DNA of 49,707 nt from DATGFK01 sp040007395 (lineage in GTDB: Bacteria; Chloroflexota; Anaerolineae; Aggregatilineales; UBA2796). The stretch's first letter is position 1. Each line of letters opens with the position of its first letter. A program made the translations under genes and the position numbers. This document shows positions 33,401-41,717 of this stretch, in pieces. The notes under the pieces were generated by a model. That model saw only the letters and a list, made by a program, of their open reading frames with translations, made no database searches and was not told the DNA's origin. The stretch spans positions 1 to 49,707 of the forward strand of contig JBDTVG010000111.1 of assembly GCA_040007395.1 (NCBI GenBank), written 5' to 3'.

Positions 33401-34337
33401 CGTGCGCGGCAGGCAGCCCGCCCATTGACGTGGCAGTGCGAACGCCGTTGCGAATGGCTTCAGCAGTTACTTCGGCGGCGAATGCGCCAATCACGGCGGG
33501 GTTGACCACGATTTCGCCAGTTGCCAGTGCAAACATGGTGTCGCCGTCAAAGAGTGTATGTGCCGGACGGAGCGCTTGCGCCAACCCATCTTGTGCCATT
33601 TGCGCCAAATAGTTGGTTTGCTCTTTATCATGTTTGGCATTTGTTGCCACGACTCCGATTACCGTAGCGGGCGGAAGGTGAGTCATTTGCCGCAGAAACG
33701 TATACGCTCCGGCAAATTGTTTGCCTTCAGGTGGCGTGCGTACCCCTGCCAATATGCTGCCATCGCTGTCTACCACATCGCCAACGGCATTGACCGCCAC
33801 CAATGCCGCGATGACTAACCCATCGCCTAGATCAAGGCTGGCGCTGCCGATTCCGCTTTTGGTGGCAAAGGATATACCCGCTAGGCTGCCCACCTTTGCG
33901 CCCGTTCCCGCGCCAACACACCCCTGTTCAACGGGATCAGTAGAGGCAGCGACACAGGCCGTATAACCCATTGCCGCATCTGGACGACGATCCGCACGAC
34001 CAAGATCGAGATCGAACAGGATCGCGGCGGGGACAATTGGTACACGGGCGGCAGGCGTTTCAAAGCCAATCTGATGTTCTTCAAGGTAGCGCATTACGCC
34101 ATCGGCGGCGGCTAACCCGAAGGCGCTCCCGCCCGCCAACAGGATCGCGTTGACGTGCTGGACAAGATGCAGCGGACGCAGCAGATCGGTTTCGCGGGTG
34201 CCGGGTGCGCCGCCTCGTTGATCCACGCCGCCGACAGTCTGCGATGGGCATAGCACAACTGTACAGCCTGTGAGCGCCTCGGTATCTTGGGCGTGACCGA
34301 CCTGTATGCCCGGAACGTCAGTCAGAGTCGCGTTCAT
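33387..34337 (-). CDS. P1-family peptidase (DmpA / NylC-type, family S58)
   Basis: A 316-residue N-terminal-nucleophile hydrolase of the DmpA/6-aminohexanoate-oligomer hydrolase group, which self-cleaves to an active heterodimer and acts as an aminopeptidase or amidase. Seen: TDVPGIQVGHAQD at the start, GGVDQRGGAPGTRETDLL, AILLAGGSAFGLAAADGVMR, GTGAKVGSLAG and TVIGVVATNA, where the Thr just before IGVVATNA is the likely processing nucleophile. The ATG at 34337 is used because homologues start close to TDVPGI; it overlaps the upstream gene by 20 bp. It is part of a minus-strand run with the DUF2007 and REC-GAF genes. Confidence 0.9.
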   Translation of the reverse strand: MNATLTDVPGIQVGHAQDTEALTGCTVVLCPSQTVGGVDQRGGAPGTRETDLLRPLHLVQHVNAILLAGGSAFGLAAADGVMRYLEEHQIGFETPAARVPIVPAAILFDLDLGRADRRPDAAMGYTACVAASTDPVEQGCVGAGTGAKVGSLAGISFATKSGIGSASLDLGDGLVIAALVAVNAVGDVVDSDGSILAGVRTPPEGKQFAGAYTFLRQMTHLPPATVIGVVATNAKHDKEQTNYLAQMAQDGLAQALRPAHTLFDGDTMFALATGEIVVNPAVIGAFAAEVTAEAIRNGVRTATSMGGLPAAHDVKT

Positions 34338-34650
34338 CGTCGTCCCAGTCATCATCCCATTCGTCGTCATCATCTATATCATCAATCTCGCCGTCTTCGA
34401 GCAGTGTTGCGCCCGGCTCAAGCGTCTCGATAGCACGCTCGAAGAATGTTTCGGGAACCGCGACTCTGGCCTGACTCAGCGGCCCAATCGATAGCCCTAA
34501 GATAGCGCCCAGTGGTTCATGTTGAATAATGGCGGGAATACCTAGACTTTGCAGCCGTTCAGCGATCATGGCAGCTTCGACAGGCCCCGATGTCACGGCG
34601 ACGACAATCCAATTCGGTTCACTGCTGTGGTTAGCGTTGGGTGTTGCCAT
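34318..34650 (-). CDS. DUF2007-type putative signal-transducing protein with acidic tail
   Basis: A 110-residue protein. Residues 12-75 fit the DUF2007 ferredoxin-like fold: strand WIVVAVTSGPVEAAMIAERL, LGIPAIIQHEPLG, then GLSIGPLSQARVAVPETFFE with a closing helix. The last 25 residues are almost only Asp, Glu and Trp (DDDDEWDDDW), an acidic tail that could bind metal or mimic DNA. DUF2007 proteins occur near signalling and PII-like genes, but the function is unknown. It is 5 bp after the REC-GAF gene and overlaps the P1 peptidase start by 20 bp, so the three are co-transcribed. Confidence 0.75.
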   Translation of the reverse strand: MATPNANHSSEPNWIVVAVTSGPVEAAMIAERLQSLGIPAIIQHEPLGAILGLSIGPLSQARVAVPETFFERAIETLEPGATLLEDGEIDDIDDDDEWDDDWDDDERDSD

Positions 34651-34655
34651 CGCAA

Positions 34656-35807
34656 TTATTGCTTATTCTCGTTCATTAGGTGCAGCAGTTTGCTTACTCG
34701 CTGGCTGAGTCCGTGCATCCGTTCAGCGAGGGGTCGAGGCATTTCATTTGTGCGGCTAAGATCAGCCTGTAAATCGCTCAGTTCCTTATGTAAAGCTGAT
34801 ACGTTCTCCACGATGCGTTGACGATTGACATCACGCGCTTTAAGTTCGTTGTAAGCATGTTCCAAGTTACCTGCGCGACGTTCCAGCGCAGTGAATAGAC
34901 GGGCATTCGCAATGGCAATCCCGGCATAGCCAACCAAAATCTCTAGTAGAGAGGGCATATTTTCATCGAAAGCGCGGCGCTTTTTGTGATTGCCCACCGT
35001 GAGAATACCCAGTGTTTTGCCTTGAATCACGATTGGCATATAGATCACGGCGTGTAGGTCTGCCGACACACGAAAGGATTTGAGATTGTTACCATCGGCA
35101 ATCAGCGATTCGCCTGAAAACATGACAAGATTGGCGACTTCATCGTTGACTGGCTCACCAAGTTTTTCCTGCATCACCAACGTCATATTTTTGCCAGCGC
35201 GAAGGATCAGGCGTTGCGACTCTTCGTCGAACAGCATCAATGTTGCATGATCGGCTCCGGTCATGGAGACCGCTGCTTCGAGGACACGCTCGAAAAGCTC
35301 TTTCAGATTTAGCATACTCGTGACGCTTTTGCCGATGCTGGAGATCATCGTTAACGCATTGAGCCGTGCTTCAAGCTGCTTATTCGATTCTTGCAGCCGA
35401 TTCAGCAAATTCGTTCGTTCGCGCCGCATCCGGACTTCTTCGAGGCCATGCTCAATGGTACGTAGTGCCTCCGCTTCTCGTAGTGGCTTGGTCAGATAGT
35501 CGGAAGCGCCCAACCGGAAGCAGTCGATTGCCTGTGCTTCACTGCCGCGTTTGGTCGAAACGATGATCGGCCCAGTGAAGCCCTGTGCTTTGAGCGCGAC
35601 CAGAAAGTCGGCTCCGCTGAGTCCCGGCATCACTAGATCGAGGATAATCAGGTCGGGCTGATGTGTGCTGACTTTATGCAATCCTTCAGCGCCATCCTGC
35701 GCTTCAAAGACCTCAAAGCGTCGCGAGTCTAGTACTTGCTCCCGCAGCAAGCTCCGCACTTCAGGATCATCGTCAACAATTAGAATCTTATCAAGTTGAG
35801 TGGACAT
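34656..35807 (-). CDS. Response regulator with GAF domain and coiled coils (REC-GAF)
   Basis: A 383-residue signalling protein: receiver domain (1-122) with VDDD at 11-14, phospho-acceptor D57 in ILDLVMP, S84 in VSTKRG and K107 in YLTKPL; a coiled coil (about 120-150); a GAF domain (about 160-310; TGADHATLMLFDEES, AVIYMPIVIQGKTLGILTVGN); and a second coiled coil up to the end. There is no kinase, GGDEF or DNA-binding output, so it must act through protein contacts or be followed by an output partner in trans. It is the first gene of the run down to the P1 peptidase. Confidence 0.9.
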   Translation of the reverse strand: MSTQLDKILIVDDDPEVRSLLREQVLDSRRFEVFEAQDGAEGLHKVSTHQPDLIILDLVMPGLSGADFLVALKAQGFTGPIIVSTKRGSEAQAIDCFRLGASDYLTKPLREAEALRTIEHGLEEVRMRRERTNLLNRLQESNKQLEARLNALTMISSIGKSVTSMLNLKELFERVLEAAVSMTGADHATLMLFDEESQRLILRAGKNMTLVMQEKLGEPVNDEVANLVMFSGESLIADGNNLKSFRVSADLHAVIYMPIVIQGKTLGILTVGNHKKRRAFDENMPSLLEILVGYAGIAIANARLFTALERRAGNLEHAYNELKARDVNRQRIVENVSALHKELSDLQADLSRTNEMPRPLAERMHGLSQRVSKLLHLMNENKQ

Positions 35808-36027
35808 GAATACTCAGTGCATTAAATTGAGGAGGCGATAGTTCAAAGTTTACGCTTAACACGGGTTGTTAGCAAACCATCAATAGGAAACAGCTTGTAA
35901 ATAATGACTAATGCCTGACGCTGTTGGCGAGAGCCAAAGTAAGTAGAACACTTTGTTTAAGAACTCATAGGTTAAGATTTATAGAATTATCATAACCATT
36001 GGTGTAGAAAGCCGACTGAGGACAATA

Positions 36028-36546
36028 ATGGACGAACGCGAAAACCTTGTAGCTCAAGGTTGGGAATATCTTTCCCAATATGGCTCCGATAAAGCGAGCA
36101 TAGTGAAAGACACAATCGCCCTAGCATCACTTTTTGGATTTGAAGTTGTATTTAACCCTGAGCAGAAGGTTTTTTATGCTTACTTTCCAAGCAATACTGA
36201 ACGTGATTTTATTTCTATTTCTGCCTCTGAAACTTCCTTTACAATGAGCTTTAAATATGGTGGGCGATTTTCAAAACCTGCAACAGCGGGGTTTATGTGC
36301 GAATGCTGGCTCTGCACCTTGATTATGCGTGGGAATTTTGGGCATCTTTCAGAATATTTGAGAGAGAATTACAAACGCGCTGAATTGACTCGTGCTGTTC
36401 TTATTCTGGCGGGTGATAACCAATATCTGTTACGTTATGCCACAATCAGCTATGTTGATTACTCATCTCATTTTGCCAAGAATGTTCGGCTTATCAAAAT
36501 TCTGCTGGATCAAACACGATTGGAACGCAACGTTACCCAAGCGTAG
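36028..36546 (+). CDS. Unknown protein, possibly YbjN-like fold
   Basis: A 172-residue soluble protein without a signal peptide. The order helix (ENLVAQGWEYLSQYG), strand-turn (FEVVFNPEQKVFYAYFPS), strand (DFISISASETSFTMSFKY) and a long helical C-terminal half gives the general look of YbjN or type III chaperone folds. The similarity is of pattern only; I recognise no family motif. GAGGACA lies just before the ATG. Codon use is more AT-rich than its neighbours and the gene stands alone between 220-bp gaps, so it may be a later acquisition. Function unknown. Confidence 0.7.
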   Translation: MDERENLVAQGWEYLSQYGSDKASIVKDTIALASLFGFEVVFNPEQKVFYAYFPSNTERDFISISASETSFTMSFKYGGRFSKPATAGFMCECWLCTLIMRGNFGHLSEYLRENYKRAELTRAVLILAGDNQYLLRYATISYVDYSSHFAKNVRLIKILLDQTRLERNVTQA

Positions 36547-36769
36547 AACTGAAATTTCACTATCGAGCTTTGTTGTTAGACCTACCGAGAGCGCATGACA
36601 GATTCACTTGTGCATAGGGTTTCAATACCGCGAAACCGCTTGTTCACACAAACGCACTCATGAATGCGGTAAACTTGGTGGTTTACTTGTGGTGAGGCTA
36701 CGCTAGTTGTAAAGCCCCGATAGACCGTTTAAGATTAAGGAAGATTCACAGGAAGGATCGCAATTCAGG

Positions 36770-38914
36770 ATGGGCCTACGCGAAATACTCTCAAAAATCA
36801 CGGGCACTGCACCGAAAATGAGCTTGCAAGAAACGGAGCTTCAACGGCTGGTTCAGTCTGGCGATGAAGCCCGCCGCAATCGAGAACCCGACCATGCGTT
36901 AGAACTTTATCAAGAAGGGTTAACCCTAACCAAGAGTCAGGGATATATACAGGGGCAAGAAATCTTCCTCGGTCAGATTGGCGCACTTCATACGGAGCAA
37001 GGTCATTACGATCAGGCAGAGGCAGCGCTCAACGAAGCAATGACCTTGGCGAGTCAGTCGGGCGATGGGTTACGCAAGGCGCGGGCGCTGCTTAACCTCG
37101 GTGCCTATACCTTAACACGCGGCGATCTGCCACAGGCACAGCGCTATCTTGAGCAAGCACTCGAACTAGCACGTCCCACCGGAGATGCTACAGTTATCGG
37201 ATTGACACTTGGCAATCTGGCAGATGTGTTCTTGAAGCAGGACAATCCGTCTTACGCGCTGCGTTTGCTCAATGAAGCCGTGATCCTGGTTCAGGCAGTA
37301 CAGAATACAGACCAAGCCTCGTACATCATGGGTCGTCTTGGGCAGGCGTATCTTGGCGTGGGAGAGGCCGAACGTGGGCGCAAATTCCTTGCTCAGGCCA
37401 TCCGCTTATCGCAGCAGCACCATCAGACTGATCAGGAATTATTGTGGTCGAACGCGCTGGCAGATCAACTCTATCAGGATAATCAGCTTACCGAAGCACT
37501 CAAGCTCTATCAACGAGCCGATGTCCTCGCTAAGCAGATTGGCAAACAGTCGCCCGATTTGGCGCTACACAGTTTGCTGAATCAGGGATCGGCTTACCAA
37601 AAGCTAGGTGAAAATACGTTAGCGCTAGATTTTGTCAATCGCGCTTTGGAACAGGCACGAGCAACCGAAAACCCTACCGCCGAAGCGATGGCGCTTGCCA
37701 GTTTGGGCAACGTCCAGCGCGGGCTGAATCACTTCGACGAAGCAGCCGCCGCATTCCACGCCGCGATTGACCTATATAGTACCAAAGCAAAAAATGACAC
37801 CGAGCGCACCAACGCGACGATCATGCTTGGTAACCTGTATCAGGAGCAGGGTGAAACCCAGAAGGCCCTCGATAGCTTTGAGCAAGCAATTAACGAGGCC
37901 AGCGAAAACGATCCGAATGGGCGGGCGAATGCCTTGCGGCGGATTGGGACGGCGCTCCACAAACAGGGGAATCTGGTGGGGGCCATCGAGAAGTGGACAG
38001 AAGCCCTAACCTTGTTTGAGCAAAATAACGACTCGACACAGATGGCGCGATTGCTCTGCGACATTGGCGCGGCACATCGTGCGCTGTCCGGGATCAATGC
38101 TGCTTTGCCTGACTATGAGCGAGCGACCATGCTACTGAGTAATGTGCGAGATCCCGGTACACGCGGGCTGGTGCTCTCCAACGTTGCCATTTTATACACC
38201 GATCTTGGCGAGATCGAAACAGCGCAGTCCTTCTATCAGGAGTCGATTCAAGTGGCGCGACAGCTTGGACACCGCCGTGCCGAAGCGCTGCGGCTAGGCA
38301 ACTATGCGTGGTTCTTTACCATGACAGGCCAAGCCAATCAGGGGATTAAATTTCTGGAAGATGCGATTGCTATCAGCCGCCAGCTTGATGATCAACTGTT
38401 GATCGCGGTACAAACCAATAATCTGGCGTTGGCTTACAACGAAGTGAAGGATTACCGTGCTGCCGAAAGCCTCTACGCACAGGCATTGGCGGTTGCCGAC
38501 TCGTTGCCCGAAAAACGCTGGAAGGCGATCTTCCAGTCGAATCTGGGCAAAACCTATCTGGCACAAGGCAAAGTCGATGAGGCAATGGCCTTGTTCGAGC
38601 AAGCCTTGCCAATCAGTCGCGAATTGAACGATCAGGAAACGATTGTACGGACTCAGGCACGGATCGGGGAAGCCTCACTCACACAGGGGAAACTGGACGA
38701 AGCCGAAGCCGCCGCTCACGAAGCCGAAACAATGGCTCGCAAGTGGGGCTATCGCAAGGGTCAGGCCGATGCACTAATTGTACGGTCAGGGGTGGCACGC
38801 GCTCACGGCGATAACGAACTGGCGGATCGCTATCTTCGGGAAGCACAGAAGCTGTATAGTATTTTGCACGATCCGATGGGAGCGCAGCTTGCCCGAACAC
38901 TGGGCAGTGCGTAA
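36770..38914 (+). CDS. Large tetratricopeptide-repeat protein
   Basis: A 714-residue soluble protein made almost wholly of TPRs, roughly sixteen repeats of the 40-residue Rapsyn/LGN-like kind (for example ALLNLGAYTLTRGDLPQAQR, then ALASLGNVQRGLNHFDEAAA and LRRIGTALHKQGNLVGAIEK). The short N-terminal tail MGLREILSKITG is amphipathic and may touch the membrane. It has no enzymatic domain. Such scaffolds collect partner proteins. It starts 57 bp upstream of two membrane proteins of ABC-2 type on the same strand, so it may act with them. An upstream inverted repeat (36669-36686) lies in its leader region. Confidence 0.9.
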   Translation: MGLREILSKITGTAPKMSLQETELQRLVQSGDEARRNREPDHALELYQEGLTLTKSQGYIQGQEIFLGQIGALHTEQGHYDQAEAALNEAMTLASQSGDGLRKARALLNLGAYTLTRGDLPQAQRYLEQALELARPTGDATVIGLTLGNLADVFLKQDNPSYALRLLNEAVILVQAVQNTDQASYIMGRLGQAYLGVGEAERGRKFLAQAIRLSQQHHQTDQELLWSNALADQLYQDNQLTEALKLYQRADVLAKQIGKQSPDLALHSLLNQGSAYQKLGENTLALDFVNRALEQARATENPTAEAMALASLGNVQRGLNHFDEAAAAFHAAIDLYSTKAKNDTERTNATIMLGNLYQEQGETQKALDSFEQAINEASENDPNGRANALRRIGTALHKQGNLVGAIEKWTEALTLFEQNNDSTQMARLLCDIGAAHRALSGINAALPDYERATMLLSNVRDPGTRGLVLSNVAILYTDLGEIETAQSFYQESIQVARQLGHRRAEALRLGNYAWFFTMTGQANQGIKFLEDAIAISRQLDDQLLIAVQTNNLALAYNEVKDYRAAESLYAQALAVADSLPEKRWKAIFQSNLGKTYLAQGKVDEAMALFEQALPISRELNDQETIVRTQARIGEASLTQGKLDEAEAAAHEAETMARKWGYRKGQADALIVRSGVARAHGDNELADRYLREAQKLYSILHDPMGAQLARTLGSA

Positions 38915-38971
38915 TTTCTATTCACGCTGAACTTTCGCATAACAATCTGACACACCGTCGAAAGGGTTGGT

Positions 38972-39850
38972 GTGGGCACACTCAAAATTATGTACAACCT
39001 GCTAGTCTATATTCAGGGCGAGGCTCACCCGGTCTACATTGCAGCGCGGCGCAATACAGTGCGCTGGCCTGTCAATCTCGATCCGAGTCAGTGGGGCGGT
39101 GTACTATTCTTTGTACTACTGATCGGGCTAGCAGTCTTTGGCTTTGTAGGTCAGCAGATGGGGTTACAAGTCAGCGCCTACCACGATGAGCTGTTGGGCT
39201 TGCTGATGATCTTTGGCGGCGGGCTGTTGAGCCTAACTTGGACGGTACCCTTTGCAATGTTGGCAGGACAGGGCATTGGTTATGAACGGACTGCCCAGAC
39301 ATGGGATGCCCTGATGGTGACACCGTATTCCACCGATGTGATCTTGCTGGCGAAAGCCGCCGCCGATTTGCGTCTGGTTTGGGATAAGGTAATCCCGGCG
39401 GTGTTCATGAGTCTGTTTCTTGCCACCGCGGCGACTGTCCCGACAATTTTTGCCAGCGGCAAAGGGATCGTGCTAAGTGTCGTTTTTATCGCACTGGCAT
39501 TGGTGGCGATTGCGGTTGAACGCGCTCAAGAATTGGCCTTAGCCGTCGTCATCGGACTGCTGATTAATTTGCAGGACGGTTCACGGCGCACGGCAATGAT
39601 GATAGGCTTGCTAGCTGGTGTCACGATCCGACTCTTGCAAATGATCTTTGTGTTGTTAGTGAGTATGAAGATCGCGCCTGATATAGGCACGCAGTTCACG
39701 TTCCTGAATATTGTCATTGGCACGCCCTCTTTGATCACAACTGCCCCTAGCTTGATCAGCTTGATCATCGTTGGAGGGGTAATTCTGGTGCGTGAAGGGA
39801 TGATCCGTGTGCTTTTTGGTTGGGTATTACGCCGTGCTCGTGAGGATTAA
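38972..39850 (+). CDS. ABC-2-type membrane protein, first of two paralogues
   Basis: A 292-residue polytopic protein with six or seven TM segments. It contains the family hallmark after TM2: GQGIGYERTAQTWDALMVTP (compare the usual QERE.TWD.LL.TP loop of ABC-2 permeases), followed by ILLAKAAADLRLVW. The GTG start is backed by the second gene, which also starts GTG-GG(C/A)-AC and shares the spacing to HPVYIA/HPIYQA. AAAGGG is the likely ribosome site. No ATPase gene lies in the cluster, so the partner must be elsewhere or the pair does not transport by itself. Confidence 0.82.
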   Translation: MGTLKIMYNLLVYIQGEAHPVYIAARRNTVRWPVNLDPSQWGGVLFFVLLIGLAVFGFVGQQMGLQVSAYHDELLGLLMIFGGGLLSLTWTVPFAMLAGQGIGYERTAQTWDALMVTPYSTDVILLAKAAADLRLVWDKVIPAVFMSLFLATAATVPTIFASGKGIVLSVVFIALALVAIAVERAQELALAVVIGLLINLQDGSRRTAMMIGLLAGVTIRLLQMIFVLLVSMKIAPDIGTQFTFLNIVIGTPSLITTAPSLISLIIVGGVILVREGMIRVLFGWVLRRARED

Positions 39851-40795
39851 GTGGGAACGTTTAGCATCATTCGTTTGTTAATACGCGCTTGGACACTAAC
39901 CAGCCACCCTATCTATCAGGCGGAAAAACGCCGATTGAGTCTACTGCCTGTTGGCAGCATCCTCCGGCGGGTCGTGGGCAAAAGTTGGCGGCCTATTCTA
40001 GCAGTAGGCGCAGTACTCATGGTGTTAGCCGCAGGCGATTTTCTATGCGGTGGCACGCGCCATACCTTCTCAGCCGCTATTTTTTCTTTCTGCACTGTCG
40101 GCGGTGGCAGCCTAATTTTGCTTGTAATCTTGCTCATAACCTATCTATGGCCTTTGAGCGTGGCAATTTCTGCCAGCAGCGTGATTGCTCAGGAACGCGA
40201 ACGCCAGACATGGGACGTACTGTTGACAACCCCACTGGACTGGCGTGACCTGATCCTTGTCAAGTTGGCGGCAACCCTCTCTCGCCTGAACCCCTATGGA
40301 GAAATATTCCTGTGGGGACAAGCTTTTTTGATAGCGATTATCTTTGTACTCGTTATTGGGCAGTTTTCGCTCAATGCTGGTTCGTCCCCATTCACGGTGC
40401 TGGAACTGCCGCTGGTCTTCCTGACGATGACCGAATTTGCCATTGCCCGCCTACAAGATTATGTGATGGCAGGCTTGATCGGGCTGCTGGCTTCGCTGCT
40501 GTCGTCAACCCGCCAAACCGCCTCAGCCATTGCGCTAATGGTAACGAGTGGGATGATCCTTGTCCGGGCGTTGATTACGGCATTGGTCGTGACTTCTCTG
40601 CCGTTTACATCGTTCCCAGCACTGTTAATCCTGCTGGCGACTGGTCCTTCAAGTGTTGTGGCGTTGGCGTGGCGTGGCCTGCCCGCGATCTTGATTTTGA
40701 TTGCGATGATCCTGATTCGTGAAGGGATTATCCGCGCCATGTTTAGCTGGCTAATCGCTCATTTGGGCGATCCGGCGGGCGCTCAAAAGACATAA
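39851..40795 (+). CDS. ABC-2-type membrane protein, second of two paralogues
   Basis: A 314-residue polytopic protein, paralogous to the gene directly before it: same N-terminal layout (MGTFSIIRLLIRAW, SHPIYQAEKRR), same cytoplasmic loop IAQERERQTWDVLLTTPLDW with ILVKLAATL, and the same C-terminal end (VIREGIIRAMFSWL here, VREGMIRVLFGWV there). It starts with no gap after the previous stop codon, so translational coupling is likely. The two probably form a heterodimeric membrane unit. The gene converges on the HxlR gene with an 11-bp gap. As with its partner, no nucleotide-binding subunit is seen. Confidence 0.83.
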   Translation: MGTFSIIRLLIRAWTLTSHPIYQAEKRRLSLLPVGSILRRVVGKSWRPILAVGAVLMVLAAGDFLCGGTRHTFSAAIFSFCTVGGGSLILLVILLITYLWPLSVAISASSVIAQERERQTWDVLLTTPLDWRDLILVKLAATLSRLNPYGEIFLWGQAFLIAIIFVLVIGQFSLNAGSSPFTVLELPLVFLTMTEFAIARLQDYVMAGLIGLLASLLSSTRQTASAIALMVTSGMILVRALITALVVTSLPFTSFPALLILLATGPSSVVALAWRGLPAILILIAMILIREGIIRAMFSWLIAHLGDPAGAQKT

Positions 40796-40806
40796 CCACA
40801 CTGAAC

Positions 40807-41115
40807 TTATTTTTGTTTGTTGCCACCTTCAATCATCCCCAGAAAAGGCTCAAGTAACGCTTTGCCTCGCGATGTCAATGCGTATTCTACCGTTGGCGGC
40901 ACTGTTGGATAAATAGTGCGGGTAACAATTTCTGCTTCCTCTAATTGCCGCAGGGTCTGTGTCAACATTTTCTGAGAGATGCCATTGATCTGTCGTTTGA
41001 TTTGGGTATAACGCTGTGGGCTATCACGCAACAAAAAAATGACGAGTGGTGTCCATTTGCCACTAAATCGACAGTTAGTTAAGTCGTCAACCGAATACTT
41101 TTCATTAGGTTCCAT
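40807..41115 (-). CDS. HxlR-family transcriptional regulator
   Basis: A 102-residue winged-helix protein with the family pattern: C15 in DLTNCRFSGKWTPLVIFLL, YTQIKRQINGISQKMLTQTLRQLEEA, VTRTIYPTVPPTVEYALTSRG and a closing helix. HxlR regulators sense aldehydes, quinones or oxidants, often through the N-terminal Cys. It is divergent from a DUF385-type oxidoreductase gene (106 bp between starts), the common layout in which the regulator represses the enzyme gene next to it. The family is certain; the inducer is unknown. Confidence 0.93.
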   Translation of the reverse strand: MEPNEKYSVDDLTNCRFSGKWTPLVIFLLRDSPQRYTQIKRQINGISQKMLTQTLRQLEEAEIVTRTIYPTVPPTVEYALTSRGKALLEPFLGMIEGGNKQK

Positions 41116-41145
41116 GAAGTGCCTATCCCACTTTTTAGTGCCCTC

Positions 41146-41174
41146 TTGATAACAACATCTTACTCTCCTATAGT
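41146..41174 (+). promoter_or_regulatory. Promoter of the DUF385 oxidoreductase gene
   Basis: TTGATA (41146-41151) and TATAGT (41169-41174) are separated by exactly 17 bp and lie about 46 bp before the start codon at 41221. This is the best sigma-70-like promoter in the window. Its position between the divergent HxlR and oxidoreductase genes makes it the likely HxlR target. Confidence 0.6.
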
Positions 41175-41220
41175 GGTTTTTGAAATGAAGACCCCATCCA
41201 TCTATGAAAGAAGAAAAAAT

Positions 41221-41691
41221 ATGACTACCGTAAACTATCAGCGTATAGCGTTACTTTACAAGGGGTTCACCAATCCGATTTTGCGATTTCTGGTGCTCCG
41301 GTTTGGGGTGGGGAGTCGTGGTGAGCAGGATGTGATGCGTATCTTACGTGTGCAGGGCAGGAAAAGCGGGCGATTGTATGACGTACCAGTGCGTCTCGCC
41401 TTGCTAGATGGGCAACACTATATCTTGTCGATGTTGGGCGAATCACAATGGGTACGCAATCTGCGAACTAACGGCATTGCAGAACTGATTGTGGGCAAAA
41501 CGATTGAGCCGATTCGCGCCTATGAACTCTACGGCGAGGAAAAAGCCTCTTTCTTTCAGTGGTACTGCAAACATCCTAAATACGAGATGCGTGCCCGTAC
41601 TGTGCTTTCGGCAGACACTATGCACCTTACAGCAGCAGAAGTTGATCGTTTAGCTCACTTGTATCCAGTTTTTCGCCTAGAATTGATTTAG
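41221..41691 (+). CDS. DUF385 / deazaflavin-dependent nitroreductase-family protein
   Basis: A 156-residue split-barrel flavin/F420-binding protein like mycobacterial Ddn. Seen: YKGFTNPILRFLV, LRVQGRKSGRLYDVPVRLA, HYILSMLGESQWVRNLRTNG and the C-terminal DRLAHLYPVFRLELI. These proteins use reduced F420 (or FMN/heme in some cases) to reduce enones or nitro compounds. The ATG at 41221 gives the normal start; the upstream extension in frame is not conserved in type. It is controlled by a good promoter and faces HxlR. Whether the organism makes F420 cannot be judged from this window. Confidence 0.88.
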   Translation: MTTVNYQRIALLYKGFTNPILRFLVLRFGVGSRGEQDVMRILRVQGRKSGRLYDVPVRLALLDGQHYILSMLGESQWVRNLRTNGIAELIVGKTIEPIRAYELYGEEKASFFQWYCKHPKYEMRARTVLSADTMHLTAAEVDRLAHLYPVFRLELI

Positions 41692-41717
41692 TCGTCAAGG
41701 AACAAAATTGTCGATCT

